Assembly: GCA_910591455.2 (NCBI GenBank)
Contig: OU342804.1
Coordinates: 15,939,633 to 16,003,632 of the forward strand
DNA length: 64,000 bases
Reading direction: 5' to 3'
DNA from: Pholis gunnellus
Lineage: Eukaryota; Chordata; Actinopteri; Perciformes; Pholidae
Below, in pieces: positions 48,745 through 60,722 of this stretch; positions within the stretch are counted from its first letter, which is position 1, and every line of letters starts with the position of its first letter. The notes under the pieces were generated by a model. That model did no database searches, was not told where the DNA came from, and was given only the letters and a program-made list of their open reading frames with translations. A program made the translations under genes and the position numbers.

Positions 48745-50051
48745 AGTGGACCTGCTGTGAGGTTTGCTTCATGCGTTTCAGATGGCCTCACCAATCCGTT
48801 AATCCACATAAATAGCCATTCATGACAGACAGTCTCACACACACACCTACCCACACACACACAAGGGAAAAATAGTCATTTATGCTCATCTCATTCTAAT
48901 TCTGATGGCCCTCCCTACCCCATAAACTGTTTCAGGAATTGGTTCTCCCTAGGCAGATTATGATTATGGTTATCAAAAAATCACATCACAGATTGCCTTG
49001 GCGCTCTCTCTTCCTCTTTGTTTTTTTCTCTGTGTCTCTCTCGCTCTCTGTCTGTTTGTGCTCCTGCACAAACCTTTCGTGTCCCGAAAGTCAGCTGCTG
49101 ACTGGAGGAAATACAATATCCGAATTTACCATCAAGTTTTCTACACTTACCAGTGAGGTGGATTTCCAGTTATCTATTTAAAATCATCCTCAGAGGTGTG
49201 AAGTTTCAAATTAAATGTTGTCTCACTTACCTAAAAGAAAGCCCAATCCCTGACAGTGGTTCATAGATTGAATTGGACTGGGAATGGAAACCCTAATTTT
49301 GCAGATGACAGACGGCACAATGCTGCTCTAAAGGTCTGCTGAGGTTTATTATACCTGTAGCCTACATGACGTGAAGAATATTCTCCCTCTTTCTCTCATT
49401 TTTCTCACTACAGATGAGTTAGTGTCTTAATTAGCAGCTGATGCTGCCTGCATAAATAAAGTCTTAATGAGGTTTTGCAAGCTGATTAGCCAGTAGCCAT
49501 GTAGCACTTAACTGCCACTGACACGCTACAGCAGCCATGTTGGCCATGTGTTTTGCATGTTTACCAGTTTTTTTTCTGCTCAGATGCACCACAGATCCTG
49601 AATGGATGGAACGGCGATTAACAAACAATCAATAATTTTGAGTAGTAATTAAGCAGCATTAATGTCAGGTACCCTGGAGAAGGTGGCAATGCTGCTTCAA
49701 TGAATCTCTTTTGAAATGAGAAACCCATGAGTCGGATAACTTTACACGGATGTTAGCCCTCCACAATGCTACAGGCATATATCTCCACTGCAGGGAACCA
49801 ATCAGAGCACACCCCACTGCCTAAATATAAAAGAGTTTGCCTACATTATTGAATATCCAACATTCCACCTATTATTTGTTATATTGTACAGATGAAGTGA
49901 TGTCTAGGCCTGCAACAACCTGCATACGTCTTCAATGTGTTAGCATGCCTCAATGTGTGTCAGTGTGTATCTGTCTCTGTGTGTGTCAGTGTGTTTGGAT
50001 CTGTCTGTGCATAAGAATGCCTGAGTGTGTGTGTTGAATAGATTCGATGAC

Positions 50052-50054
<3 letters not shown>

Positions 50055-50087
<33 letters not shown>
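50055..50087. repeat. (GT)n microsatellite
   Basis: About 16 GT units. Confidence 0.96.
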
Positions 50088-50088
<1 letters not shown>

Positions 50089-52502
50089 TAGTCATGGCCC
50101 GTGGGTAGTGTGTGCCCCTCTTGACCTTGAGAACAGAGCGCTTGGTTGTCAGTCTGAGAGCTATAGCTAATGCTAATGCAGAGAGAATAGCCCCATAAAG
50201 TGCAGCCCTCTCATCCACTGCGGTTTGAAGTCTTTCACTTACTGGGAGGAAGAGCTGTCCAATGTCTCTTTTTGTTTCATTCAATATCTTTCTCTCTCTT
50301 TATTCCCTGTCTTCCTGTAACTTTGTTGAATGTCTCTTTTCTCTCTGTCTGTCTTCTTCAGTTTCAATCCATGTCTCTGTGTAATCTCTCTTTTGTCTTT
50401 CTGTCAGTTTCTTTCTCGTGTTTCCTCTGTCTGTCCTCCGTTGACCCTGTTGAGTCGCTGTCTTTCTGTTTGACTTTTTAAGCCAAACTTTCTATGAAAT
50501 TCCTTATTTCCTTGTGTTCAACCAACGATATTTGAAATCTACTTTGCCTGTCTGCCCTGTATGTGACGTGTACATGTATGCAACATTGTTTCCTGGCCTC
50601 GTCAAATGCTTTGAGAATATTTTGTCTGTCTGCCTTCCCTTGTTGCCATATGCTCCTCTAACTCACCACTTAACCTCCTGAAATGTCTCTGTCCTCATAT
50701 GCAACCAAGTGAAGTAAAATCTATTTTACCCTGACCTTCCTTCTTCTGCTGTTTTAAAGTGAGTCTCCCTCATTCCATATATGTCCCTCTCTTCTAACAG
50801 CTTTGTTGCCTGTCTTCCCTTCCCTTTGTGTGTTTTATTACATGCAATATTCTTTACAAATCCTCCATTTCCGTGTGACAAAAGTCAAGAGGTTGTAATG
50901 AACCGGGTGTTGACCTGCTAAAGTGTTATTTCTATATCAGTCTGCTTGAAAAAAAAATTTTTTTAATTCAACTCGTTCTCCTTGTTCTTCTTGGTGTCAT
51001 TCTTTCTTTATTTGTCTCCTTCTCTGTGCGTCTCTTTTTACAAAAGCTGTAATTGCTAATTTCTGCTTTGTGTCATTGCTTCAGGTTTTTCACACTGTTT
51101 GACACGAAGAGGCACAATACAGGCTTCAGAATAGAAGAACTGTAGAATTAAACTGCGGCTGTATGTCCATTGAGTCTTGAAGTGTGAGCAAGAGAGAGAG
51201 AGACAGTAATAGAATAAGAAAGAAAGATGCCATATTGTGAGTGGGTATGCCCAGCAATCCTGTTAGAGACTGCGTCTGTATTCTCATTCTGTTTGATTGT
51301 ATTTTCAGAGCAGCTAGAGTGTCTTTCACTGAGAAACTCAAAATTTAATTTGGGCCCATTGTTTAGTCTGCTTCAAATCCACAATCCTTAATTGTATGAA
51401 ATGTGCTAAAGCCGTGATCCGTGATTGTGCAGCGAGTCAAATTATCTGGTCTGACCTGGCTTGGTTTTGAAAGGGTTGAACTCCATCTACAGAAATAAAA
51501 AGGAGACTTGAGGCGCGTATGTATATCATTAAATGCAGCTATTATGGTGAGATAATACTATTGGCGCTCATGTGGCGTTTGCATATTGTGCATTGCTATG
51601 AGCCTGTAAGTCAGGCTCAGTAAAGAGCTGATAACTTTGGAGTGACATTGAACAGAATCTGTATAAAACTCTAGAAAGTGCCTGCTGCATTTTTATATCC
51701 TATTGAATCTGATATCAATAATTAATTTGAATTATTGTTGTTTTCTAAAGGCAGTTTACTGCATTTCTGCTGCGACAGATAGTGTTGAGTGGAGAGCGAC
51801 ATGAAATATAGAGAGAAGAGAGGGTGCGCATGAATGTAAGTTCATGATGTTCCAATTTCAAGATACCTGTCTCCTGGTCACATAATTGACACTTAAAAAA
51901 ACCAAAGAGAAACGTGTGATGGAGGGTTTTTTATAATTCTAAATTTGATAATACTTTCAGCAAAAAACTCACAATTTGGACTTTTTCCACTTTTTTCCCA
52001 TTCATTTCTTTGATTATTCTTTTTTCGGTTTCATGTGCACATAGGAGTTCTGGGAATTAAACTATGTAGGTAGCCATTGTGGCCCATTTTGGATGTTATC
52101 ACTGTATGTGTGTGTGCGTGCGTGCGTGTGTGTGTGTTTCTTGATGTGATGATAGTGGACAAAGTGCTGGGAGCTTGAGCTGTCAACCTGTCACACACTG
52201 ACAGATACGCTGCTCGTACACCGTCCAGGCAACGCCACATGGATGCACACATTGCATGTGTGTATGTGTGTGTGTGTCTGTGCGTGTTGGTCATATACAG
52301 TCTAGGCATCGCCAGAATACCCAGGCACATACTTTATACCCAAACTCCTGTATGTTTGTCAGAGTACGATAAAAGAGTGACAGATAAGGCCTTTGATACA
52401 TCTATCTTTTATGTTTTTTTCCATTGTATTTCCACTTTACTTGACCTGATATTTGACAATGACAGAAAATAGAGAAGCTACAGAGGGAGAGAAGAAGAGA
52501 GG

Positions 52503-52544
52503 CTATCTATCTGTCTATCTATGTATCTATCTATCCATCTATAC
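52503..52544. repeat. (CTAT)n tetranucleotide microsatellite
   Basis: About ten CTAT units with CTGT, GTAT and CCAT variants. Confidence 0.93.
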
Positions 52545-53001
52545 CTCACAAAACTGATACTGTATCAGGGTTTTAATTGAGACCCATGCCATGCTTTCCT
52601 CCCTTCCCCTCTTCTGTCAGCCTTAAAAACCAAAAATACTTTCAAAATATTTTGTATTAATTTGTTAGAGACACCATGGACACAACAAACCCATTCAGTA
52701 CTTACACACACACACACACACACATGTCCCTGATCCCATGTATGTCCACTAGGCTGACAACACGCTGGTTTCCCTTTGGCTGAACCCTCAGAGCTGAGAA
52801 TTCTGGGTAGAGCCAGGATTACCAACCATCCGGGAGTGTAAGACTGTGTGTGGGTTTGTGTGGGTTTGTTTTTAAGTGTGTGGCTGCTTCCACGGGAAGC
52901 ATTGTTTGCATTAGTCTTTACATACGAACATGGTCTTACATGAGATTGTCTGTGTATCTTTTTTCTATTCCCAGTAATTATGAGAGTGTGTGTATTGTGT
53001 A

Positions 53002-53004
<3 letters not shown>

Positions 53005-53032
<28 letters not shown>
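53005..53032. repeat. (GT)n microsatellite
   Basis: About 14 GT units. Confidence 0.95.
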
Positions 53033-54500
53033 ATGATTTTCTGAGTATTCGTGTGCTTGTGTGTCGGCAGAACAGATGGCATCGGGCTGAGAGACCCAGT
53101 GTGAGGTGAGACATCTCCCACCAATGTCTTATATGCACACACACATTTGCAAAGATCCATCATTAATATCATTATCATAATACTCTCAGTGCGACGCAGC
53201 CTGTCTGTCACAAATATGATCACTGCTATCATTCTCACTGTTACACTGTAATTATTTAACTACCTTTGTGTGAGTAATCATCCGTGCCATCATTTGTACC
53301 TGCCACGGCAGTGTAAAAAATATTTGGTATTATCATTCACAATTGCCCTTTTAGTATAATTAATCACTTATACTGCTTTCACTACAGTAATCCTATTTCA
53401 ATATTTGAGGGTGATTTGCCATCAGCCTGCATGAACAAATAATAAAGAGTAGTAAACGTAAGTTGTTTATACAAAATGCTATTTTCTATACTATTTTCAT
53501 AACTAACACATGCAGGTTAAATTTCTCAAAGACGCGTTTACGTAATATGATCTCTTCAGCACTGATAGAGCCACAGGTTGTATCTTCTCTGAACAAAATT
53601 ATAGTACATTTCCATAAAGGAATAACACACTATATTTTTAAAAAGAAATCCTATTTTAAAGCTCATACAGCTAACAGTTCTGTATGATTTTATTGAGCGA
53701 CGCTTTATTATTTCACTCTCTGTCAAGTTCTGACTCATCACGCGCACATCGTGTCAATACTGACACACGGCACACATATGAGATACAACTCTATGACTAA
53801 CTCCTGGCTAACTCTATGACAAACCCGGTCTATTGGGGTCAGTAGAGTCCGCCTCTCTCCGTCTTCCACCGTACAACTACCGCTTACTTCTGTAAAAGTA
53901 AGTAAACAATTTGATTCACTCAATCGTGAAGGGGATGTTTGTTCTGTTACTAAAGGCTGAGAGTGCAAAGCACTGGCTGATCATAATTTACTCTTTGACT
54001 CGCTGACTGACCGATTTGTATAATCTAAAGTACTAGCGGGCTGGATAGATTGTTGTTGGGGTGACTGACTGGCCACCTGCCTCCATAGCAGACTGACTGA
54101 TTAACAGGGTGACTGACTGTAGTGCATTCACAGATGGTTGCAAAAGGCCTAAAAACACACACACAAAGAAACACATTTTACTGCACACTTTTAATAAAAA
54201 GGTTGTTAAGTATGTGACAGTGTATTAATAAGGATACTTGTGTGTTTCTGTGTGAAAGTCTACACAGGGATAATTATTATTTACAGTGCAGCTATATAAA
54301 CAAAAGTCCTTTTTATTATTTAAAGATAGCTACACATCACAGGAGTATCATTCATTAGACCTTAATAGTCTTGTTGTCTGTGTGGTTTCATCGCATGTGT
54401 GTGTGTGTGTCTGTTGTGTGTTGTGCGTCTGTAATGGTGTTGTTTTCCTCATTTAGCTGGCTGCAGCTCTTCTGTCTTTAAATGATCCACTCAGCTCTCG

Positions 54501-54645
54501 CAGTTTAAATGGTAATTAAACAGTAGTTCCGCTGTCAACATCACACACACGCATACAGTCACAAACACACACACAAACACACACACAGTCACACAGCCCC
54601 TGCTGTTTGAATGGTAATTAAAGAGCCATTCCAGTATCAACATCT
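54501..54645. repeat. direct repeat of a TAATTA-bearing module
   Basis: A 42-bp block at 54501-54542 recurs at 54603-54644 with about 33 of 42 bases identical. Both copies keep atggtaattaaa, the following ttcc and the closing tcaacatc. CA-rich sequence lies between. The AATTA cores fit homeodomain sites, which is an inference. Confidence 0.7.
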
Positions 54646-54673
54646 GGGCATACTTATAAAGAATGACATTAGA

Positions 54674-54682
54674 TCACACACA

Positions 54683-54762
<80 letters not shown>
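54674..54762. repeat. (CA)n microsatellite, 89 bp
   Basis: Nearly pure CA with one CAAA interruption near its start. The 161-codon frame through it is artefactual. Confidence 0.98.
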
Positions 54763-54764
<2 letters not shown>

Positions 54765-56025
54765 TGCAAGCTGCTCGTAAGGATATTACAGGAGTTCTCT
54801 GTCACACTTGTTCTCACACACAAATGAACAGATACAGCATATGCTGTACAGTGAAAAATATTTCATTAATTCAAAGGGTTGAAGCTGCACAAATATTGCC
54901 ACTCTCTGTCCGTACAAGCATACAAGCTCAAACACATAAAGTATACACACAGAAACACAGAAACACACACACATGGTTGAAGGCTGCTCCACTGGTGCTT
55001 ATTAGAGAGGATTACCACACTGACATGTCTTCATTAATCACAGAATCAGACAGATGGACACACATACACACACACACACACACAGTGGAGGTGTGACTCA
55101 GGTGCCTGCCAGCCCTTGGGCCCCCTATGGAAAGCCCAGCTTCCCCTTGTCTTTTTGTCGCTCCTCCCCTTCTCTCTCCATCTACCCCTCCATTCATCTC
55201 TCGCCTCCCTCTATGTGATCTTCATCCCTGCTGCAACCCAATCACATCATGTTCCTAACTCTGGCCTTATCTGTTACCCAATGTTCTCTTAATTGTCTCG
55301 GACTTTTGTTACATCTGTGCTACACATAATAAACATTTTACTATGGTAGCATTGCTAGGTATGAAGGCTTACCAGTGGGTTTCACATACTTAACAGACTC
55401 TTTGAGGTGAATAATAATTCATATGAGATCGTAGCCGGTATTTCCAAAGATGTCTTTAATGACCAAAACCTGTCAATTTGATTTCTCTTCTGCTTCCTGA
55501 CTACCAAACTCCACACATCTACTCACCTAAGCCCATTTAGGTCTAAAACAAGGTATTTTCTCCACGGTCCACAGTATTTTCAGTTGGATAAGAGAAGATA
55601 GCATATGTTACAGGCTTTGAATAATACATACATCCTTCTAGTACAGTATTTAGTGCACCAACAATACTGTACTGTAAAAATGTATGACCAATCTCTGCAA
55701 TAGCGTTTGATTGCAGTATATTCCATCTTAACAAAACTTCAGAGTTGAAAACAGGGCAAACTTATTCAACAGAAGAGGTAACTAGAACATTTCACAAGAA
55801 ATTTTGACAGTGTGGCTTCTACTGCCCGAAGACGTCGCAATATATAGCTACACACGCTGATGTTACCGGCAGTATCGCTGAGGTTCGATTGAGATATCGC
55901 TTCTCTCTTTTCTGCATTTTAGATTCATACTCTTGGATTGAATCTTGTATTCGTGATGGACAGTCCACAAATGGTTCCCGTCATTTCTGTACTGGACATA
56001 TACATCTTGGTTTGAGAAACCTTTG

Positions 56026-56057
56026 GAAATGATGGGAGTGTCAGCTCCCATCATTTC
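56026..56057. other. perfect 13-bp inverted repeat (hairpin)
   Basis: gaaatgatgggag at 56026-56038 and its exact reverse complement at 56045-56057, with a 6-base loop. The right arm's catcatttctgtac phrase recurs (cgtcatttctgtac) about 70 bp upstream near 55978. Confidence 0.85.
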
Positions 56058-57100
56058 TGTACGAACCTCATTCTGAGCTTCATGTTAAGATATAGTTACT
56101 CTATGGGGCTTTTACTTTGAAAGGGTGGGAGTGGGTGGGTGAGAGAGGGGGAGAGGAGACATATTCATAATGTTTGACACAAACACAGAGGTTATTAAAT
56201 GGCAGGCTTCATCACAAGTATTCCAGTTAGAATTCACTCTGTGGGGCTTTTATTTTGAAATGGGAGGGGGGGGGGGGTTCGAATGACTGTATGATAGAGA
56301 TACACAGAGAGACAGAAAGATAGAGAGAGAGTAGAGAGAGACAGAGTGAGTGAGTGAGGCAGGTAGACAGACAGACGGTCTAACAATGGCTTTGACTGAA
56401 TATCTCCAAGTCATGTGTGTGTGTGTGTGTGTGTCGAGAGACAGACAGAGAGAGCGTGCGTGCGTGCATGTGTGTAACTGGTTGCCATGGTGAGGATGCA
56501 CCTGGTTGGAGAAGCAGACTGATTAAGAAACGTTACAGTAAACAGTGATTTTGAACAAAACTCCTGCCTCCTTTTAACAAAAAGCAGAGTCTGAGCAGAG
56601 TCTGAGTGCCAAAACATGGATACCGTGAGAAAGATAAGACTCTGGCGAACGCGCTGATGTGGTTTTTATGTTTGTGGTGTTAAAAATGTGAGCTTCAGAG
56701 CAATATACAAAACTGGTACCGTCTGCTTTCTTTGAGAAATTAGTGGTCAGATTTAACATGGAGTCTAATGGAGCAGTTGGTTGGAGTTCATGTCGCTCTG
56801 TGGCTCTTTTAGCCAAATGTGTAAGTCTGTGGGATTCCACAGTCACTTTTCTACGACAAGGACAAGATTAGCTACTTTTCCATAAAAAATGATGCATGAA
56901 TTGTGGAGTCAAAGGTAAAAGAAAAATAATTTTTTCAAAAGAATCTCAAACTCCTCTTCACTCTAGCAGTGACATCACGCACTCTAAACTGCGCAATACA
57001 CACTCATTATAAAGTCAGAAACAGAACCACATTTTCCTGAAACTTAATCTGTGACTTCATGAAAACTGTGCTAGCTATCAAAATAGCAATAAAGTCCAGC

Positions 57101-57500
57101 GTTTTGTCTACGTTTTAAACTTAGAATAATTTTTCTACGTTAAAGTATGGCTCCTCAATATGGGCCCAAAGTTAGGTGTTTTTTTTTAGCTCTCTTCACG
57201 CTGAAATTTTGCTCTGAATTTCGGGATTTTCGGGAAAACCACTGGGCGAATCTCATACGATTTCCGATCGGGCCGCACGTTTGGATATACTTTTCGTGCC
57301 GCTGATGGCAACGCTGTGTGAGGAGAAGCGTGTCAAACTTTTCTGGATAAACCTGGTGATTATTATTATTATTATTAAGCCCGCAGGATTACAGTCAGTG
57401 TGCTTTGGCACAGGCAGTTCTACTGCCTTTGTGCCACAAAGCCACACTGAATTAGCACCATGGTGCCCTTGCTTTGACAGTGTAATGATATGGGTGAACA
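57101..57500 (+). repeat. dispersed teleost repeat with terminal hairpin
   Basis: gtgccgctgatggcaacgc near 57297, then (ATT)n at 57357-57376, then aagcccgcaggattacag. I remember this phrase order from a repeat family in several fish genomes. Right after it, 57395-57417 (tcagtgtgctttggcac...) pairs with 57423-57450 through a 5-base loop, with a few bulges. It is non-coding. Edges are uncertain. Confidence 0.45.
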
Positions 57501-57719
57501 ATGAATGTTTAGATTAAAGCGAAACAACTTGATTAGATTTCCATGTTACTGCTACTGGGTGCAGAGAATTAGTGACCCACCTATCAACTCATTACTTCCT
57601 GTATTTTAACCATCTAATCATTCAACCTCCACCATACACCAACTGTTGCGGCTTCTACCAGCTTTTGATATCAGTTTCATTAAACTGCCAATTGTCTGTT
57701 TATTCATTTTTTTTTCTGC

Positions 57720-57890
57720 CATTCCCTCTACCTCTATGAGTTGTCCTTGGCTCTTCCTGCCAATCCCTGGTCATCTCCACCTGCCTACACACCTGCCCCT
57801 CATTCCCTAATCAGCTCCCTCAGTACATGTACAGCCTATTTCCCTTTGCTTCCTGTCTGATCGTCTCTTCCTCACATGTCGCAGTAGGAA
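57720..57890 (+). mobile_element. LTR-like repeat, left half
   Basis: C-rich phrases (ctgcctacacacctgcccc, tcattccctaatcag, ttcctgtctgatcgtctc) match the U3/R style of the LTR-like repeat on the minus strand near 47 kb. Homology stops near 57890. A compatible right half appears at 58500. Confidence 0.4.
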
Positions 57891-58499
57891 AACCCAAAGT
57901 GTAAATGATAAAGTCAAGGATGGATGAATTCCATTAAACTACTTTGTTTCAATGTCTGGGCATACTCGTTCACTGTCAAGGGTTACTCAGACACTTGAAT
58001 AGAAGAGAGCCATGGTTAACATTGTTAGTAACACCTGTGCTTCTTCTGCTATGAACATGTGTGAATGCAAGCGAGTCACCATTGCCTACCGAGACGATAT
58101 TCACGTTTAATAGGCCCTTTTCACAGCAGCCATTTTGACATGTCATTGCAGGGTAAACACAGGTGTAACTAATAACATTAACTATGGCCCTGTTCCATTT
58201 AATTGGGCCAGGGCTCTGGTATTGTGCATGCTGCCTCATGGAATGGCTGTGACTCACTAAATTGAATGGGCTCAAATGGCTGCTGTGAACAGGGTCTATA
58301 TGGGTCAACCCCACACGAGTCTTTGCTATTGGTTGAGGTTGTGACTTTGTCGCTGTGAAGATGCAAATTTGCTTTGCCACCAGAGGTGAGTGTTTTATCC
58401 GCACCTTAGCTCACATTGACGGGACATGAACGGGAGGCGAACATTTGGCAATGTCAATTTTGCATGTGTGATCGTGCCATGAAAAGTTTAAATGTCGGC
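57891..58499. other. sequence between the two LTR-like halves
   Basis: Unique sequence on each side of the MITE at 58111-58298. It includes gggttactcagacacttg near 57980 and a stretch from 58300 to 58440. The 142-codon minus-strand frame 57976-58404 runs across the MITE and has no domain. Confidence 0.5.
58111..58298. mobile_element. 188-bp MITE with about 25-bp terminal inverted repeats
   Basis: The left end, taggcccttttcacagcagc at 58111-58130 (continuing catttt), is the near-exact reverse complement of the right end at 58274-58298 (aaatggctgctgtgaacag ... ggtcta), with about two mismatches. The middle (gtaactaataacattaac ... tgctgcctcatgg) is non-coding. Length, TIRs and lack of coding mark a non-autonomous DNA transposon. 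From memory the same ends are common in teleost sequences. The target duplication is not clear-cut, possibly TA. Confidence 0.82.
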
Positions 58500-58735
58500 T
58501 ATGAAAAAGCCCTGTTGTCTATTGCCTGCCATCTTGTCTTCCTCCGGCCTTTTGTTATGTCCATTTCCATGTTGTCTTGGATCTTGGTGTCTTGCTATTC
58601 CTCCTGCTTTGTTTGCCTGTTTGGACCGACCTCTTAGTAACAAACTGTTTTTGTACTTGGAACACTCAAGCCAACCTTCTCTTCAACCGTCTTTTTATTA
58701 AATCCACTGCCTGCCTCACTATGTCTTTACACTAA
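58500..58735 (+). mobile_element. LTR-like repeat, right half
   Basis: gcctgccatcttgtcttcc, ggccttttgttatgtcc, then tttgcctgtttggacc, with an ATTAAA poly(A)-type signal at 58697-58702 followed by ccactgcctgcctcac. This is the R-U5 style of fish LTR repeats and would complete the half that ends near 57890. The short Leu/Cys-rich frames here are not genes. Confidence 0.4.
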
Positions 58736-60663
58736 ATTCTGACCAGTCAAGAGACTCAAAGAACATTGTGTTTGAAATATTCAGGCATGTTACTGTGCTT
58801 CATGGTTACAGTAAAAGTCAAATCAACATCGTGATCGTTTTGCACCTAAAATCTGCAGTTGATTGCACATTTTCTTTGATGAACCAATTTGCAGGCAAAA
58901 GTAATGCTAAATGCTAATGTGTCAGTTATGACTGCTAGTATTAAGTTACAGGGTGTGTGTGTCTGTGTGTGTGCATGTGTGTGTATGTGTCCTCTAATAT
59001 GACACAATTTGAGCGTGACTACACAGCACATGTCCAGTCCGCAAAGTGACTTCATACACATTCAGTGACTCTACTAAATTATTCATTCTCGGTTCCTCAT
59101 CCACCGTCAGGGACATATTTTTATGAAGAATTGATTTAGACAAATTTGTGGGTGCTTTTTGGCATGCGTATGCAAAATGAATCTGTATTTGTGTGTGTAT
59201 ATCTGCAAATATGTGTTGTGAACTGCATGCACCGTGAATACAATTTGTAACTATATGCTTGTGTGTCTGTATGTCTCCCCGTCTATATATTTTCTGCTTA
59301 GTGTCCAGGGAACAATAAAGATAAAGCAGATGCCAGCAGATGCCCTGTTTAAAGATTGTCAGCCTCTCTCTCCATACTGTTAACACTCACCAGGGACAGT
59401 ACAACATTTAACACAACCCATTTACACCACACAACACATGGCAATGTGGCACCGAAAGACAAAGTAAAGCAAATGGGAGGATGGGGCAGGGGGGTAAATA
59501 GACGAGTGAATGCAAAGAAATAACAGATTGGTGAGAAATAAGACAAACAGGAAAAATAAGCTCATTTTGAGACAAGAGGGAAAGGAGGAGCAGTTTATTT
59601 TCAATTCAGTGTTTTAACTCAAACAAAATGTAAAGGAAAACAAGAAAGGTTAATGCTGAATAATCTGAAACAGAATTTGGAGAGAATACTTAAAAGATTA
59701 ACAAATTACCCAGCCATGTTCTGTTTGATTGCAGGTCAGAAATTCTCAAAATAGTTTGTCAGCTTTTTTTACTTTTTCAAAGTCCCATGCTAATGAACCA
59801 GGAAGTTTTGGGGAAAAAGTAACTCCAATGGAAGTGTTACTTTCAAAGCTCGATCATTTTGTATGGAATATCTCTCAGAATATTCCTCCACAGTATGTAT
59901 ATGACTGATAATCTCAGCAGTTCACATTACAAATAAACACCACATGAAAGTAGCTGATACCACGTAACGTTTAGTCCCCAAGACCAGCTTGCCTGTACAG
60001 TAACCACTCCATGTATGCACACACATGCACTCATTCACAGACACTCATTCAGCTCAGCCCATCATGTTCACAAAAGATCAAAGTGTGTCTTTCTCTTCTG
60101 CTCTTTCTGTATTTTACTGTCTATGCCAGCCCCCTCAGAGAACATAATTACCAGCACAGAACGATAACACCATTTCAAGCCAGAATGAGACAATTCCCAG
60201 CGTAAGACTCATTTCATGCTTTGACAATTCCTCCAGGAATCATGGCACACAAAGAAGCAAAGACCACTTCAGGATTTGTCATATTCCTACTACTGTCTCA
60301 AAAAGAGTTCAGGACTCTTCTGTTCACTTCTTCTCCTTTCTTCTTCTCTTTTCCTTTACTCTACTTCCTATCGCTGCCCTGACCTCCCTTTGTTCTGGCC
60401 AACTTTCGATCCATCTGTCCGTCTAACCACTTATTTTCTTTCTCTCTTCTTCCATATTTGTCCTCATTTTCTCAAATCCTTCTTTCCCTCCATCCGTCTC
60501 TCTACTTAACAGGCAATAAATCCCTAAAACTGTTTTATCTTAGTGCTGTCCTCTCTGTTGTCTTCTTCCTCCATCCGTTAGTCTGTGCATCCATCATCTG
60601 TTTGTCCTCCTGTCCTTCCATCCTTCTCCCTCTGTCTTAATCATTTCACTTTTTATTTTGCCC

Positions 60664-60722
60664 TTCCATTGATCCATCTTTCCATCCATCTATCCATCAA
60701 CCCATCCATCTATCGGCCCATC
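60664..60722. repeat. degenerate (ATCC)n/(ATCT)n tract
   Basis: Imperfect tccatccatctatccatc units. Confidence 0.88.

Larger units (their letters stand above)
47336..57100. other. long unique region with CA/GT arrays, no gene seen
   Basis: 49400-49520, 49590-49760 and 51400-51740 are non-repetitive blocks rich in TAATTA/ATTAAG-type words. 50280-50480 is C/T-rich. 53280-53720 is AT-rich. 54000-54120 holds scattered gactgact units. 55860-56080 carries a perfect hairpin. 56100-56350 is purine-rich with a G12 run at 56266-56277. Open frames are compositional or featureless. Confidence 0.6.

Noticed and set aside
54611..55096. 161-codon open frame
   Set aside because: His-Thr repeat from an 89-bp CA array plus scattered CA-rich sequence.
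58416..58701. Short Leu/Cys-rich frames
   Set aside because: They lie largely within an LTR-like repeat.
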